Shown: in pieces, positions 35,767-47,315 of the stretch
How the letters are laid out: each line of letters opens with the position of its first letter
Numbering within the stretch: the stretch's first letter is position 1
NCBI GenBank assembly: GCA_002914805.1
Contig: JXTB01000249.1
Coordinates: forward strand, 276,149 to 340,148
Length of the DNA: 64,000 nucleotides
From: Parasponia andersonii
Taxonomy: Eukaryota; Streptophyta; Magnoliopsida; Rosales; Cannabaceae
Direction of reading: 5' to 3'
Notes under the pieces: generated by a model
Seen by the model: only the letters and a program-made list of their open reading frames with translations
Told to the model about the DNA's origin: nothing
The model's database searches: none
Position numbers and translations under genes: made by a program

Positions 35767-36066
35767 AATAATGCGTATTGATAGTTCTGTGGTTAGTGCT
35801 ATTTCTTTATAATAAGTTCGATAATTAAGTTGAAAAATATTGATCAGTAAACTAGCTTAAGCAACTGTATGCATGAGAGCAATCGCTTACCAACTTATTT
35901 ACTAAATTTTCATGTGACAACTGATGATTTTTTGACCAATATAATATTTATTGCGGCCTTTATTGGTATTTAAATTTGATAAACATAGCATGGTAGAGTA
36001 TAGAATTTTAGGTCGTCGGTAACAAAATTTCTATATGCCATATTCTTATTACTTTTATTTATTATT

Positions 36067-36440
36067 TTTTCAAGAGAATTACAAAAAAATATCTTGAAAT
36101 TTGATTATTCTACAATTTAAATTCTAAAATTTAGAATTTATAAAATAATACTCAAGATTAAAAATTTATGAAAATCAATACCATAGACGAACTTTTTGAC
36201 CAATTTTAGTAACAAAAAAATAATAATATTCTCCATTAAAATTACATTAGTCCTTCTTATTCTATTTAATTTTGAGGATAATATTGTCTTTTATCAGTTA
36301 AAATTATTCAAAAAGTCAATTCAGGGTATTATTTTTCACAAATTCTTAATCTCAATATATTATTTTGCAGAATTTAAACTTTATGAATTAAATTATAGAA
36401 TGCCAAATCTTAAGGTACTTTTTTGCAGTTTACCTTTTTT
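36067..36440. repeat. Imperfect inverted repeat (foldback)
   Basis: The reverse complement of about 36067-36200 ('aaaagttcgtctatggtatt..ttttcata..' and so on to 'ttgtaattctc') aligns along about 36310-36440 ('aaaagtcaattcagggtatt..tttcaca..' to 'tttgcagttta'). The arms are about 130 bases with a spacer of about 110. A single transcript could form a long imperfect hairpin; it could also be a foldback MITE. Confidence 0.6.
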
Positions 36441-36737
36441 TTTGTTTATGAAGAAAAAAGATAATTAAGATTGTAAAAACTTGATAAAGTTAAGGGCAAA
36501 AGAGACATTTTATAGTAAATGACATTGTTGTAAATATTGATCTTCGGAATAAAATATTCAAAATATCTGAATATTATAATGAGGCTGCTATGATATTCAT
36601 AATTTGCTTAAAAGGACCTCAGAAGTTCATCTTCTCAAGCTAAGGTCCTTGAAATCCTTCAAAAATGCTTGATCTGCCAAACCCTGCCGCCACCACATCT
36701 GGGCCCACGCACTGGCCAGCGTTGAAGTCTATCGAAG

Positions 36738-36935
36738 ATGAAGCCAACGCCGCCAGTCCAACTCATTTCGATATTGGACGAAATTGCAGCGGCCAAGCAA
36801 AGATTTCGCCTCCGGCAAGATTTTTCGGCCACAGACACACAATTCGACCTCGGTTTTCAAAACCTCCAGCAAGTGAAGTCTCATCTTGTCGTCGCCGACC
36901 ACCTCCAAGTAGTTGCTCATCGAAATTCGTCTCTG
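36738..36935 (+). pseudogene. GC-rich first-exon-like fragment, unidentified
   Basis: From ATG at 36738 exactly 66 codons run to CTG|GTAGGC at 36935/36936, a good donor in phase 0. The peptide (start MKPTPPVQLI) is helix-like and rich in Q, L and A, and the stretch is much more GC-rich than its surroundings, as real exons are here. An overlapping frame from ATG 36665 is also open. I do not recognise the protein and found no downstream exon, so a captured or relict gene fragment is the safest reading. Confidence 0.35.
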
Positions 36936-37249
36936 GTAGGCTTTATCATTTTTATTGTTTTTACCAACTATGTAAAAGAAAGTGATATTTACGTAATTAT
37001 TTTGGTTAAGTAATTTATTTACCCAAGAAAAATATATGAGGTAAAAGCGATTTAAAAATAATGAATAATTACAATTAGTATAAGTAAAAACAATAACCAT
37101 AAGTGTGGTCAATAGTAATTAGAAAAGAGGACACTTTTATAATTATTTCCAAATGGTGGTATTTATGTAATTCTCAGATTTTTGAGTGTTACTAAAGCTA
37201 AGGATCTCGAAACTGAGTTCTGACTTCGAATTTGGACTTAGTGAGGTCG

Positions 37250-38787
37250 GAACATGAATTTTGACATAAAATACCACTATGTTTTGTTGTTGAACGAAAA
37301 TTAAAATTTAGTGCTATAAAATTGTACCGTTTTGCGTGCCACGGACCGATCCCCCACCCGAACCCATTTTGAACAAGTTATATATCCAACTTAGCATTTT
37401 TGGTGCTCTAAATTTAATGGTGGCCTCTGTTTATCAATCTGAGACTCCATTTGGAAATTCACTTTTTCAATTGTCGGGATTCAAAAATGACCGTCTAAAC
37501 AACCAGGTGACCAACTAAGGTCTTTTTTAATGTCATTAGCTCAAAAAAACTATATTTCGAGGTAGAGGACTCAATTACCTTGTTTATTATTATTATTATT
37601 CATTAAAATTGGAATTTATTGAGAAAAGTGAAATTTTATGATTTTATTAAATTAAATTGTGTGAATAACTATTTTAGTGAATTGTAAGTTTGTGAAACAT
37701 TGTAAATTGCTCTAAATATTTTTACGTTTGATTTGGTACAAGTTTTATACTTGGGATTTGATTAAATCAAAAGAATTGTACTGTCAAATATTTAAAGTAC
37801 AAAATAGATTTATATAAAAATTAGAGCATGTTTAGAATATTACTACATAGTTGTTTATATTTCTCAACGTATTGCATATACCATCGAATCATATATGAGA
37901 TCCATCTTAGGCATCGCAGTGTTTAGTGAGTAGCCATTGTTCCTGCCTTTAGTGAGAGCCCGTAAATATACGCATGATATTTCTGATTACCTCAATTCGG
38001 CAGGCATATGCATTCAGTTGCCACTTCGGTTTGGTAGGATTAGACATATGGGTGTCCCTCTAATTTTTTTGGGATTATGTATCAGGGAGATAGTACTCAG
38101 TATATGTAGTATGAGTTACTCTAGTTTGTAATAAGAGGATATAAGCTAATGGATTGTTTGATTTGTGATATATGCACTATGGATTATTTATTTGATTTCT
38201 CTTCGTTAGATTTGAATATGATTTCAGTTGGTAATTTCAACTCGTATTTGATCTGGTATTTTGTGAAATTATTTTCGGAATAACTAACCATGCATGGAAT
38301 TTTATAAATGAATATTTTCCCTAAAAGGTAATTGGGTATCCTACTGGGCATTTTATACTCACCCCATATTCTCCCTCTCAGGTAGTGCTCAGGGTAATTT
38401 CAAGAACTCAGGAGTGGATTAGTGAGGAACAGTTTTTCTTGACTAAACAGTAATTGTGTAAAATAGTATTGTTAAATTACTTGACTTATATTAAATACTT
38501 AAGGATCCGTTTCACGGACTCGATCTGTATAATTAGTGTGCTAAATTATGAGACTACTAATAATGATACTTGGTTTATTTTTAATAAATTTTATTTACAA
38601 TTTACGTCTAATGGTGATCACAAAACTATAAGATTTACAATTTGAATTAATTTTTCAAGCTTTTATAAAAACTGTTGTTTTTGTACTAGTGTCGTTTCTC
38701 TATAACATTGAAGTTTGTAAATTTTTTTAAAATAAATTATGAATTTCCATTTTTGCAATTCTTTTTCTGCTATTGGCATGAGGTTTA
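37250..38787. other. Intergenic, possibly a decayed gypsy LTR
   Basis: No gene seen. The segment at about 37930-38800 contains 'cctactgggcattttatactcacccc' and ends in GGTCGTGACA (38788-38797), words I associate with LTR 3' ends of plant Ty3/gypsy elements. No left terminus or target duplication was found. Confidence 0.3.
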
Positions 38788-38799
38788 GGTCGTGACATA

Positions 38800-40080
38800 G
38801 ATTGTGAAAAATAAATTAAATATGTTACATTGAGATCTTTGTTTTTAAGTTTTTGTTACTATTGAATGAAATTATGTAAAACTACCAAATATTAAGGCTC
38901 CACTTCGTAATACTGCCGACTAACGTACAATGGTCGAGTGGACGGTTAACTAGTTTAGACGAACGCTAAAAGAATGCCATACGTGTTAAACACGGCAGTA
39001 GTGTCACGCGCACAGTGTGATTATTTCGCGTGTCGTAAATCAATGTGACGTGTCGTGAAATTGTGGTATGTGAGACCCATAATATGGGTCCCGTAGTGTA
39101 CACTGACGTCGGCACGTAAGAATTCCTTTTATTTGTTTTGGCCCTACTTCTGAAGATTTTTACCCAGCCTAGATTTTGTCAGCACTACCACTTCTTTTTG
39201 TCACTTTGCATAAAACAATCTATATTTTTGTCTTTGTCATTTTATATAAAAGATAATGTTAAGTGTAATAAAAATTTTACCAAATTTTTAATTTTTAATA
39301 TCAACGCATACGTAATTAATGAATATAATTAATTTATTTATAATAAATTTTAATATACTAATTAAATTATATCAACTCAAATGCCACATCTGTTAATATT
39401 AAAAATTTGATACAAATTTTAGTATAGTACCATTATCCTTTACATAATTCAAAGAAGGAAAGCATAAAAACCAGAAGAAAACACAAACATAACCCCATAA
39501 ATTATAAAAGAGTTATGTCCAGTTATCAAAATAAAATCTCTTTTCTTTTATTTCTCTTTTTTCTATTATAAAAAAGCACATATATATATATATATAATGG
39601 AAAATGACATAATTATTTATGGGGAAAAAGAGAGAGAAGGAAAACCCACAAATTGAAATTGGATGGTCGTAATTTGTTCTTTAAGGTTTGTGGAATCTCT
39701 TCAGAGCTGTAATTCAATATATAGGGATATCAAAGGTCCATATCATGTCGAAAGTTTGTTTTATTAGGACAAAATTCAATGTTTCCTAAAAGAACAAAAA
39801 TAATTGGTTTTCATGTACTACTTTGGCAGCAATGAGAAAGTGACCATTTTGTTTTGTGGTGTGGATTCAAACAAGCGTGTGTATATCATGAAAGTGTTCT
39901 GGGCCTGGGATTTGGCATTAGTGATGGACAAAATGGACAACATTGTGACTATATATATGATATATAAAACATGCAGTCTAGTGTTAGAAGCACAATCCAT
40001 GTTATAGCAATAATATTTTCTCACTGTAGTGCATGATTTAATTAGACGTAAATTTATACAACTTCGCCGGAGTGATGCTA
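38800..40080. other. Intergenic, no gene seen
   Basis: A less AT-rich patch at about 38900-39110, with several ACGT and GTG/CAC words, sits in AT-rich DNA. A short (TA)n run is at about 39580-39596. Short open frames have no recognisable content. Confidence 0.45.
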
Positions 40081-40460
40081 TATGCAGAAGTTGTTCATCA
40101 AAATTTAGCCATATATATAGGTTGACAATTCAATATGTATTTTTTTTAAAATTTATTTATAAGTATATTTTTTTTAGCCATTGAATCATAATCTAACGGT
40201 TATCATAATTTGAGTAGTTAAAAAATAATAATAAAAATAAATACTTATTATTTAATATTTTTCTCTCTCCAATTTTTATCATAAAAAGATATACATGATA
40301 AATTTTAACTAAGCAAAACAATGTCTATAAATAGGTAACTCCAATTTTTATCATAGAAAGATATACATCTATAAATAGGTAACTCCAATTTTTATCATAG
40401 AAAGATATACATGATAAATTTTAACTAAGCAAAACAATGTTTATAAATAGGTAAAAGAAA
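40081..40460 (+). mobile_element. MITE-like copy with internal duplication
   Basis: Homologous to 40518-40771 ('tcaat..gta', 'attgaatcataatctaacggttat', 'gagtagtta', 'attatttaat', 'ctctctcc', 'aaaagatata..tgataaatttta', 'aaaacaat'). Its right part is duplicated: 'ataaataggtaactccaatttttatcata' appears twice with 'gaaagatatacat'. Confidence 0.5.
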
Positions 40461-40517
40461 AACTTACTGGATTAGTGCTTATATATATAGAATATATATA
40501 CATATATATATATATAT

Positions 40518-40704
40518 GGGCTTCAATTCAGTAGATATAGTTTTTTTTTTAACTATTAGATCATTATATAACAATTATTATAGTTTGATTAGTTATAAAA
40601 AAAAAAAAAACATTATTTAATGATATTCTTTCCCCCTCTCTCTCTACATTTTAAGATGAAAAGATATAATTGGTGAATTTTAATTTGATAAAACAATATA
40701 TAAG

Positions 40705-40761
<57 letters not shown>

Positions 40762-40771
40762 ATTGTTGCCC
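40518..40771 (+). mobile_element. Small TIR element inserted at a (TA)n site
   Basis: The left end GGGCTTCAATTC and the right end GATTGTTGCCC (40761-40771) are near-inverted repeats, flanked on both sides by TATA tracts. The body has the same motifs as the neighbouring copy and the reverse copy at about 1.76 kb. A long (TA)n run lies just inside the right end (about 40710-40758). It is similar in habit to microsatellite-targeting MITEs. Confidence 0.55.
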
Positions 40772-41721
40772 TATACGTATATATCTAAATATTTGAACTC
40801 CTTTTACCAATTATAACGTAATAAATTGAAACTTACATCACTTGATAGCCAAACTTTGAGTTAATAACTAAGTACACACAATTTTAGTTTAATCCTATAT
40901 TTATCATTCAACATTGCTTAAAATATTTCAATTACAAATGGCAAATATAGATGGACAAACTCATGCAAGTCAAGCAAATATTTAGATTTGTACATTCCGT
41001 CACATCATGTGATGTTTAACACACTACATTATCAAACAAAACGTTCTTATTTATCACCATTAAGTCAATTATAATAATTTTCACTCAACTCTCATCGTGG
41101 AAAGATCCCGAACAGTTCAACAAGTTGACATGGATATTCATAAGTGTTTTTTTAACACACTATTAGATCTTGATTGAAATTTAGCCGAGTGTAGAGTGGA
41201 CATTAATTGATGCGTTCAACGTTTTTGAAGACATTGATGAGAAGCAATAAATAGGGGTCCCAAATCCCAACCCAATCCCATTGTAAGAGGTAATGGTCAT
41301 TTCGTAATTTGAAATAGCAAGGAGAGTGGATAAGGCATATGCATAAGCAAAGAGCTCTTGGGCTGGGTTGCTTCGAACATTGATTGCCACACATGGCGAC
41401 ACACGAGCGGGGGCTCCTCTTGTGCCGCTGCGCTTGCCATGGCCCACGCACTCCCTCTTGCTACTTGCTCTGCCCTCTTGGTCAACTACATTTTTCGTTT
41501 TTTATTTATTTGTTTATTTATTTTTTTTTCCAAAAGCAGGATGAAAATATTTATGATTTGGCCATGCTTAATCATATTTAGTAAGATTTACAAATACTTT
41601 AGTGGAATATAGGTTGCACTTTCAAGTTTCAACTGGATAATGGTTTAAGTACAAGACTAGAGAAACACTCCATAATCTCATCTATCCACATAGAATTAGA
41701 ATTCAAAATCAAACGAGTTAG

Positions 41722-41772
41722 GCTATGAGCTATGAGCTATGAGCTATGAGCTATGAGCTATGAGCTATGAGC
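41722..41772 (+). repeat. Perfect heptamer tandem repeat (GCTATGA)x7
   Basis: Seven exact copies of GCTATGA in a row, plus two more bases. The perfect copies point to a young minisatellite. Confidence 0.95.
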
Positions 41773-42151
41773 GTTACATTGCAAGCAAAGAAAGTTTTAC
41801 AATGCTTGGTTCAAATAATGGATACAGTTTCATATTTAGATTGGGGACATTTAAGAGAGTGGTCGATATTTTAAAGCCATTAAATTAAATATTTGACTTT
41901 TTTTTTTTATAAAAAAAATCTGTTCATAAATCAATGAATTTATGAACTTTTGTAGTGGGTATATTTCGAACAATACCAATGAGTATTATTATGTAACAGG
42001 AATGATAAGCATTAGCAATTTTTCAATTTGGCTACGTTAATTTACTATGGTTGTAGGGAATGAATGAAAAAAGAATGTAGAAGAATAAAAAACAATAAGT
42101 AGAAAATGCTAGAATTCTTTCTTCTTCTCATTCTAATTGGTGTGGAAACAA

Positions 42152-42183
<32 letters not shown>

Positions 42184-42224
42184 TTCTTTTTTGTCTTTTC
42201 ATTTGCTGGTTAGTTAGAAAAATT

Positions 42225-42400
42225 TTTGGCGGATATCCACTTTTTTCACTTGATTTTAGTAAATATTCATTTTTTTTATAACTAAATAACTGGTTCATGT
42301 ATTTTACATTTCATATATATGCTTATATATTAGTTTTAGTTTATATACTGAGTATATAAATTTTTAGTTTAGAAATACTAAGTATTTATTTCGATTCACA
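42225..42400 (+). repeat. Dispersed non-coding repeat, copy 2
   Basis: Same family as 33150-33420: 'cacttgattttagtaaatattcattttttttataactaaataac' matches the other copies in order, followed by 'tactgagtatataaa' and 'atactaagta'. An (AT)n run precedes it at about 42158-42182. Confidence 0.45.
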
Positions 42401-42946
42401 TTAAGGTCATGCTTACTAAATGGTAGGTGTAATGAAAATAGAGCTTCATATGGATATTATTATCTTCGTGTTACATGTATCCCATCCTATATTATAGGAA
42501 AAAAAAAAAAAAAAACTAATGAACGACCAACTAGCATTGAGCTTTCCGAAGGGAGTTCAAGTAGCATTCCACATACTGGAGTTGGTGGTTCTTAGCATTC
42601 TTCACAGAAGGAGTTGAAATACAATTAAAGAAATTCCAAGGAGATAACTCTAATGACTCCTATTCACGCCACTACAATTGTCAATACCAACCCAAAGACC
42701 AGCTCTGACAATTTCTTCTCCGACGACGATTAGAGAACAAGAGCAAAGGAAGGTCGACGGGTGAGAAGGAGACTTTGGACCAGATGTGGTCGATTGGAAG
42801 TAGAAGTGTAAGTAGGGTCTTAGGTGGGAAAGGATCGGAAGAAGTGGAAGTACTGGGGACTTGATGGAAATGCACGTCTCCATTTTTTTTTCCTTTGAGT
42901 TGCAGACACGATAGGTCATAAGAAGAAGAAGAAGAAAGTGAACTAG

Positions 42947-42947
<1 letters not shown>

Positions 42948-42983
<36 letters not shown>
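42948..42983 (+). repeat. (TTA)n microsatellite
   Basis: About twelve consecutive TTA units. A second AAT-type run is at about 43232-43265. Confidence 0.9.
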
Positions 42984-43529
42984 GGGATATTATTTCACCT
43001 TTGTTTTTTATTATTTTCATATTGATTTTTTTATTCGTTTTTACTTTATTAAATTACTACATTAACCTTTCAAAAAAGGAAGTGACCTTTGTATTTTTTA
43101 TTTCTTTCTTTAGTTTTTATTATTTTCATATTAATATTTTATTCATTTTTACGTTATTTAAATTACTACATTAACCTTTCAAAAAAAAAAAGCTCCCAAA
43201 TATTAATAATCTCTTCCAAAGTTCATTTTCAGAAAAAAGTAATAATAATAATAATAATAATAATAAGCTCTTTCAAAATTATGCATAATTGTATAATTAT
43301 ATCTATTTTAGTTATTTTATATTTACACAGCTATTCAGCCACGCAGTTGCTTTATGTTGTAATAGATGTTTCCCTTAGCACTGCTAAAAGAATTTCTCTT
43401 CTACACTTAATAATCTAAGATTCTAAGATAGTAAAATTGATTAAAATCAACCCACCACATTGTATCGTTTATTTGAATCAGTGAAGCCTCTTACAGTTAA
43501 ATATAAGTTTACAAAAAAAATATTTTTTA

Positions 43530-44160
43530 TCGAATATGATAGTGGTTTATCCCCTGACCTCAAAGTCCCGAGGCCAATAATGGATGGGGGTGCTAGACAC
43601 CAGCATAGTACTTGCCAAATAGACTCTTAAGCTTAAGTTAACAATCGGAGTTTTAGTAAGAAAAACTCTCTAACGGAGAGCTATTAATGAGAAATATAAA
43701 TAAGGAGAGAAAAAGGTGGTGTTTCGACCCTAGTTTTTCAGCCTCCCTTCAATGTGGTTGTTGGGAGTCTTAAATAGGCAACTTGATGGGCATTAGAGCC
43801 GTTGGATTGTCTTGGGAAAGAATTATGCTATCCTAACCCTTGATCTCGACTGAAGGAGGCATATTAAATATAATGAGACCCCTGTTATAGCAATTTAGCT
43901 ACTGCCCTTTTTGCTAGCACAGTACACCCAGGCTGGGAGCTAGGGGTGACTGTCAGGAGGTGAGTGTAATGATGACCCATAATGTACAAAGTTTGGTGTA
44001 GCCTCGGCCGTTACTAAGATAGAGTAAGGGATTTGACTTGGCCTCCAAGGCATCCTCAGGTACCAAGATACGTCTGAGAGTGGAGAGATGTGCCCTCACG
44101 ACGCAAGGCTCCTCCTTGGAATCCTTCAAAAACAATTCCAAAAAAATGAGTTCACAAAAT
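43530..44160 (-). mobile_element. LTR-like remnant, minus orientation
   Basis: A GC-richer block unlike its surroundings. On the minus strand it has 'gcctatttaagactccc' (TATA-like), then 'ctctccttatttatatttctc', an arrangement typical of LTR promoters, and then a CCCC/GAGG-rich part. No terminal repeats, target duplications or partner LTR were found. The 62-codon open frame in it (44141 to 43953) shows no known domain. Confidence 0.35.
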
Positions 44161-44404
44161 TAAAACACTAAGCAAATAAGTGGTTAAAAGTTTCAATGTA
44201 TTTTAGTTTAGTGGGAAGTAAAGTTTGAACTATGCTTAAAAGTAGAAATTACAGTCGCATGGACTTAACAATTAACAGAGAGATTTCTAACACATTATAG
44301 AATAAGTATACAAATCCTTAGATTTAATTAAATTTATTACATAGACTTTAAAATTTATACAACTCTAGATAATAATTTCAATTAGTATCACTAACAATTG
44401 AATA

Positions 44405-44409
44405 CTCTT
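44405..44409. repeat. Target-site duplication CTCTT, left
   Basis: The five bases flanking the left LTR are identical to 55323-55327 on the right, as expected for a Ty3/gypsy insertion. Confidence 0.9.
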
Positions 44410-45063
44410 TGTTGTGCAGTCTAAAATCCTATATGTTGGTCAACACCAAAAAGGGAAAAGTTGACCAAGTAGACATGTAAGGTCGCATGAGAAAGAGTTA
44501 AGTGCGACCTCTTCCGAAAGAGTTAGTGCGACTTCCACCGCATAAGTTAGTGCGACCTCCTCCGAACAAATTAAGTGCGGCCAGAATGAAAAGGAAACTA
44601 GACTAAGCTTCGTCAAACGGGTAACCTACAAAGAAAGGGAAACAAAAGTTTCCCTTTAAAGATCGACTAGTCATCTCATTTAAGTGATTACTCAGTTATA
44701 TTGTTACTCAAATTATATTGTCCGATTATATAGTTACCCATTCTCACAATTGGGAAACATTGAGTTATCCTCACCTATATAAAGGGAGTTCAATGTTTCA
44801 GTGAGAGATCTTTTATCTTTGAAATCTTTTGAGAACATTTTAAACTCTTGCTTTTTTTTTTTCCGGATAACACATTATAATTTTGAGCTCTTGTAATTCT
44901 CTAGAAAATAGTAAAAAACAGTAGACATAGGCTCATCTTTTTCGAGGCTAAACCACTATAAAACTCTTGTCTTTTTGTTTGCTTTAATTATTTAACCATT
45001 TTCACACACAAGCCATATTTTACAATTTTCCTAACTTTATTGTTGACAAAACCTCCGTCAATA
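44410..45063 (+). repeat. 5' LTR of the Tat-lineage element (654 bp)
   Basis: Starts TGTTGTGC and ends GTCAATA (CAACA in the partner LTR). It contains a run of short tandem units of the type 'cctccnccgaa/cgcata..agttaGTGCGAC'. The TATA-like 'cctatataaagg' at about 44772-44783 would be its promoter. It is 72 bases shorter than the 3' LTR because it has fewer tandem units. Confidence 0.93.
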
Positions 45064-45065
45064 AT

Positions 45066-45082
45066 TGGTGCTAGAAGGAGGG
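45066..45082 (+). other. Primer-binding site
   Basis: TGGTGCTAGAAGGAGGG starts two bases after the LTR end, with the TGG expected from pairing to a tRNA 3' CCA. It is not the usual initiator-Met type; I do not assign the tRNA. Confidence 0.7.
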
Positions 45083-45124
45083 CTATTCCGGCTTTAAATT
45101 TTGTCCATTCCGCTTCTTTCAACA

Positions 45125-46805
45125 ATGGAAAACATCAGAAACACCGGAACTAGTCAAAATCATCCCCAAAGTACCGTTACTGCACAGGTAGATCCTGCTC
45201 AGGATCAGCCTCCCGTGATTGCACCAGAAAATATTGTCCAGAGACAGGATCGTATGGAGGAAGCACTGGTGAACCTTCAGCAAATTACAAGTCAGATTAA
45301 TGACTCTCTATGACGACTTGCTGAGGGATAGATGCTAACTCCACCACAGCACGAACGTCCCAGAGAACATCTCACTCAACAACCTGAGAGAGGAATTCAG
45401 ATTCTAGAGACAGAGAACCGCAAGCAACCTTAAGCCCGGCAAGAGCGTCGAGGAGATTATATTTCTAAGGGAAAAGGCAAAGTCACAGACTTGCTTCTGG
45501 TATCTGGTACTGAAAGTTCGAGCACTGATCGTGATCATGGACAACCTTCCTGGAGAGCAACTATCAATCGTGATTATCTTGAACATGAGCAAAAACATCA
45601 ATCGAGGAGTGTCTTTGAAAGGATCAGTAAGGAATCTTGACAGAATCCTACAGACTTGAGACAACATCTGGATTAGCGACGTAGTTAGGAGCGATCCACA
45701 TCGCATCACAATGACCAAAGTCGATCTCGTCGCACTGTTTCATTGGAATCCCTAAGGTCGCAGCACACCCTACCTAACCAACCCGCCTTATATCGTGACA
45801 ACGATCAGAGGCCACTCCTACTACCAGTAAGAAAGAATGTTCTCCCTCTGAACGTCGATGTTCATAATCTGAGGATTGCTTTAGATGCACTTGCTAGTTA
45901 GGATGATGAGCTCGTTGATAGATATCGTCAATCGCCATTCAGCGAGAAGGTTTGAGCTGCCGCCTTACCTACTGTATTTAAATTTCCTACCATAAACACT
46001 TTTGATGGGAAAATTGATCCACAGGATCATATAGATCACTTCAGTGACTTGATGGAACTTCATATTGATAATCTCGCACGTTGTAGATGCTTTGCTGTAA
46101 CTCTCATAGGAGTGGCGAAGAAGTGGATCCAAGGACTTAAGTCTGGTTAAATCTCATCCTGGCAACAGCTTCAGACTGTATTCTTGAGGCAATTCCAGCC
46201 GCGAAGAATTTTACTGTTCCACTGGTAAGCCTGTCTGCTATTCGGAAAGGCCCAGAGAAAACTCTACGATCTTACCTAAATCATTTTATCTCAGAGTTGG
46301 CAAAGGTCAATAACTCGCCTGAGGGAGGAGTCTTAATTCTAATGATAGCTGGGGTACAACCAGAAACTAAACTCTGGGAAGAGTTACTAGAGCGAGAATG
46401 CAGAACCCTTAAAGACTTCTATCGAAGAGTTGGTCGACATCTAAGAGTGGAATCTTCACGCGAAAATCTTAAGATGACAAAGGGAGGAGGAAAGGATGCT
46501 GCCAAAGATTCGACAACAAACAACAACAATAATAATAAGAAGTCGAACAAAAGGAGTAATGAATAATCGACTGAGAAACAGCCCAAACAGAAAAAACAGG
46601 AGATTCCAAGAGCTTCCATGAGGTTCAATAATTATACTGAATTGAACGCACCCATAGATCATATCTATGCAGTCACAAACTAATAGGAGCGATATCGTCA
46701 ACTCGAACCTATGAAAAGAGATAGAGCGAGGTGCGACCCAACAAGTTTTGTCAGTATCACAATGACATTGGACACGATACCAATAACTGCTTTGCCCTGA
46801 AAGAT
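45125..46805 (+). pseudogene. gag of the Tat-lineage element, broken
   Basis: Begins at ATG 45125 with a Gln/Pro-rich N-terminus. The capsid-type retrotransposon gag domain lies at about 45960-46200 (TFDGKIDPQDHIDHF; then CRCFAVTLIGVAKKWIQGL), followed at about 46300-46560 by its C-terminal part with a Lys/Asn-rich tail. A zinc-knuckle-like CQYHNDIGHDTNNC lies at about 46752-46800. Many in-frame stops (for example near 45312, 45433, 45640, 45900, 45954 and 46148) and a frameshift before 46297 rule out a working product. Confidence 0.85.
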
Positions 46806-47089
46806 GAGATCAAAAGATTGATTAAAGAAGGGCGGCTGCGGCGGTACTCTAAACAGAATAATGAAATCCGAAAAGAAAACCCACAGTGACCTCCAGAAAT
46901 TCATTGCGAGGTGTGAACTATTTTCCGAGGACCACACGTTGGGGGAGATTCCAAAGGAGTGCAGGATAGGTATGCAAGAGAAGCTCAGCAGTAGCCATTG
47001 ACCAACGTCATGCACCTCGAATAGCGATCACGAAAGCTTCAGCGAGTACCAGATATAGATATTACCTTCATGGAACAAGACGCGAGGGA

Positions 47090-47315
47090 AGTCCATTATC
47101 CACATAATGATGCGTTGGTCATAAAGATCAATTGTGGAAGCACGCAATTATAGCGAGTATTGGTTGATAGTGGAAGTGCTATTGACATCTTGTATTACGA
47201 CGCCTTTAAAAAGATGGGGTTGAATGAAAGCGACCTAAAGCCCGCCGTTACTCCACTCTACGGATTCACTGGTAATCGCATAATGCCTATGGGCATGATT
47301 TAATGGTCAACATTG
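47090..47315 (+). pseudogene. Retropepsin-like protease of the Tat-lineage element
   Basis: The aspartic protease motif LVDSGSAIDILY (at about 47160) is the active-site region; LYGFTGNRIMPMG follows. A stop lies just before it, and a frameshift around 47300 separates it from the downstream RT frame. Confidence 0.8.

Noticed and set aside
36196..36468. 90-codon plus-strand open frame
   Set aside because: It lies in the right arm of an inverted repeat, is extremely AT-rich, and has no domain.
38920..38960. 'ggtcgagtgga' resembling the D-arm region of a tRNA
   Set aside because: No matching T-arm, acceptor stem or anticodon arm could be found around it.
40613..40810. 65-codon minus frame with a Tyr-Ile run
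   Set aside because: Translation of a (TA)n microsatellite.
41181..41612. Several open frames on both strands in a GC-richer patch
   Set aside because: Frames overlap on both strands without any recognisable motif; openness follows from base composition.
43953..44141. 62-codon minus frame (MELFLKDSKEEP)
   Set aside because: Inside an LTR-like remnant; no domain or start context supports a gene.
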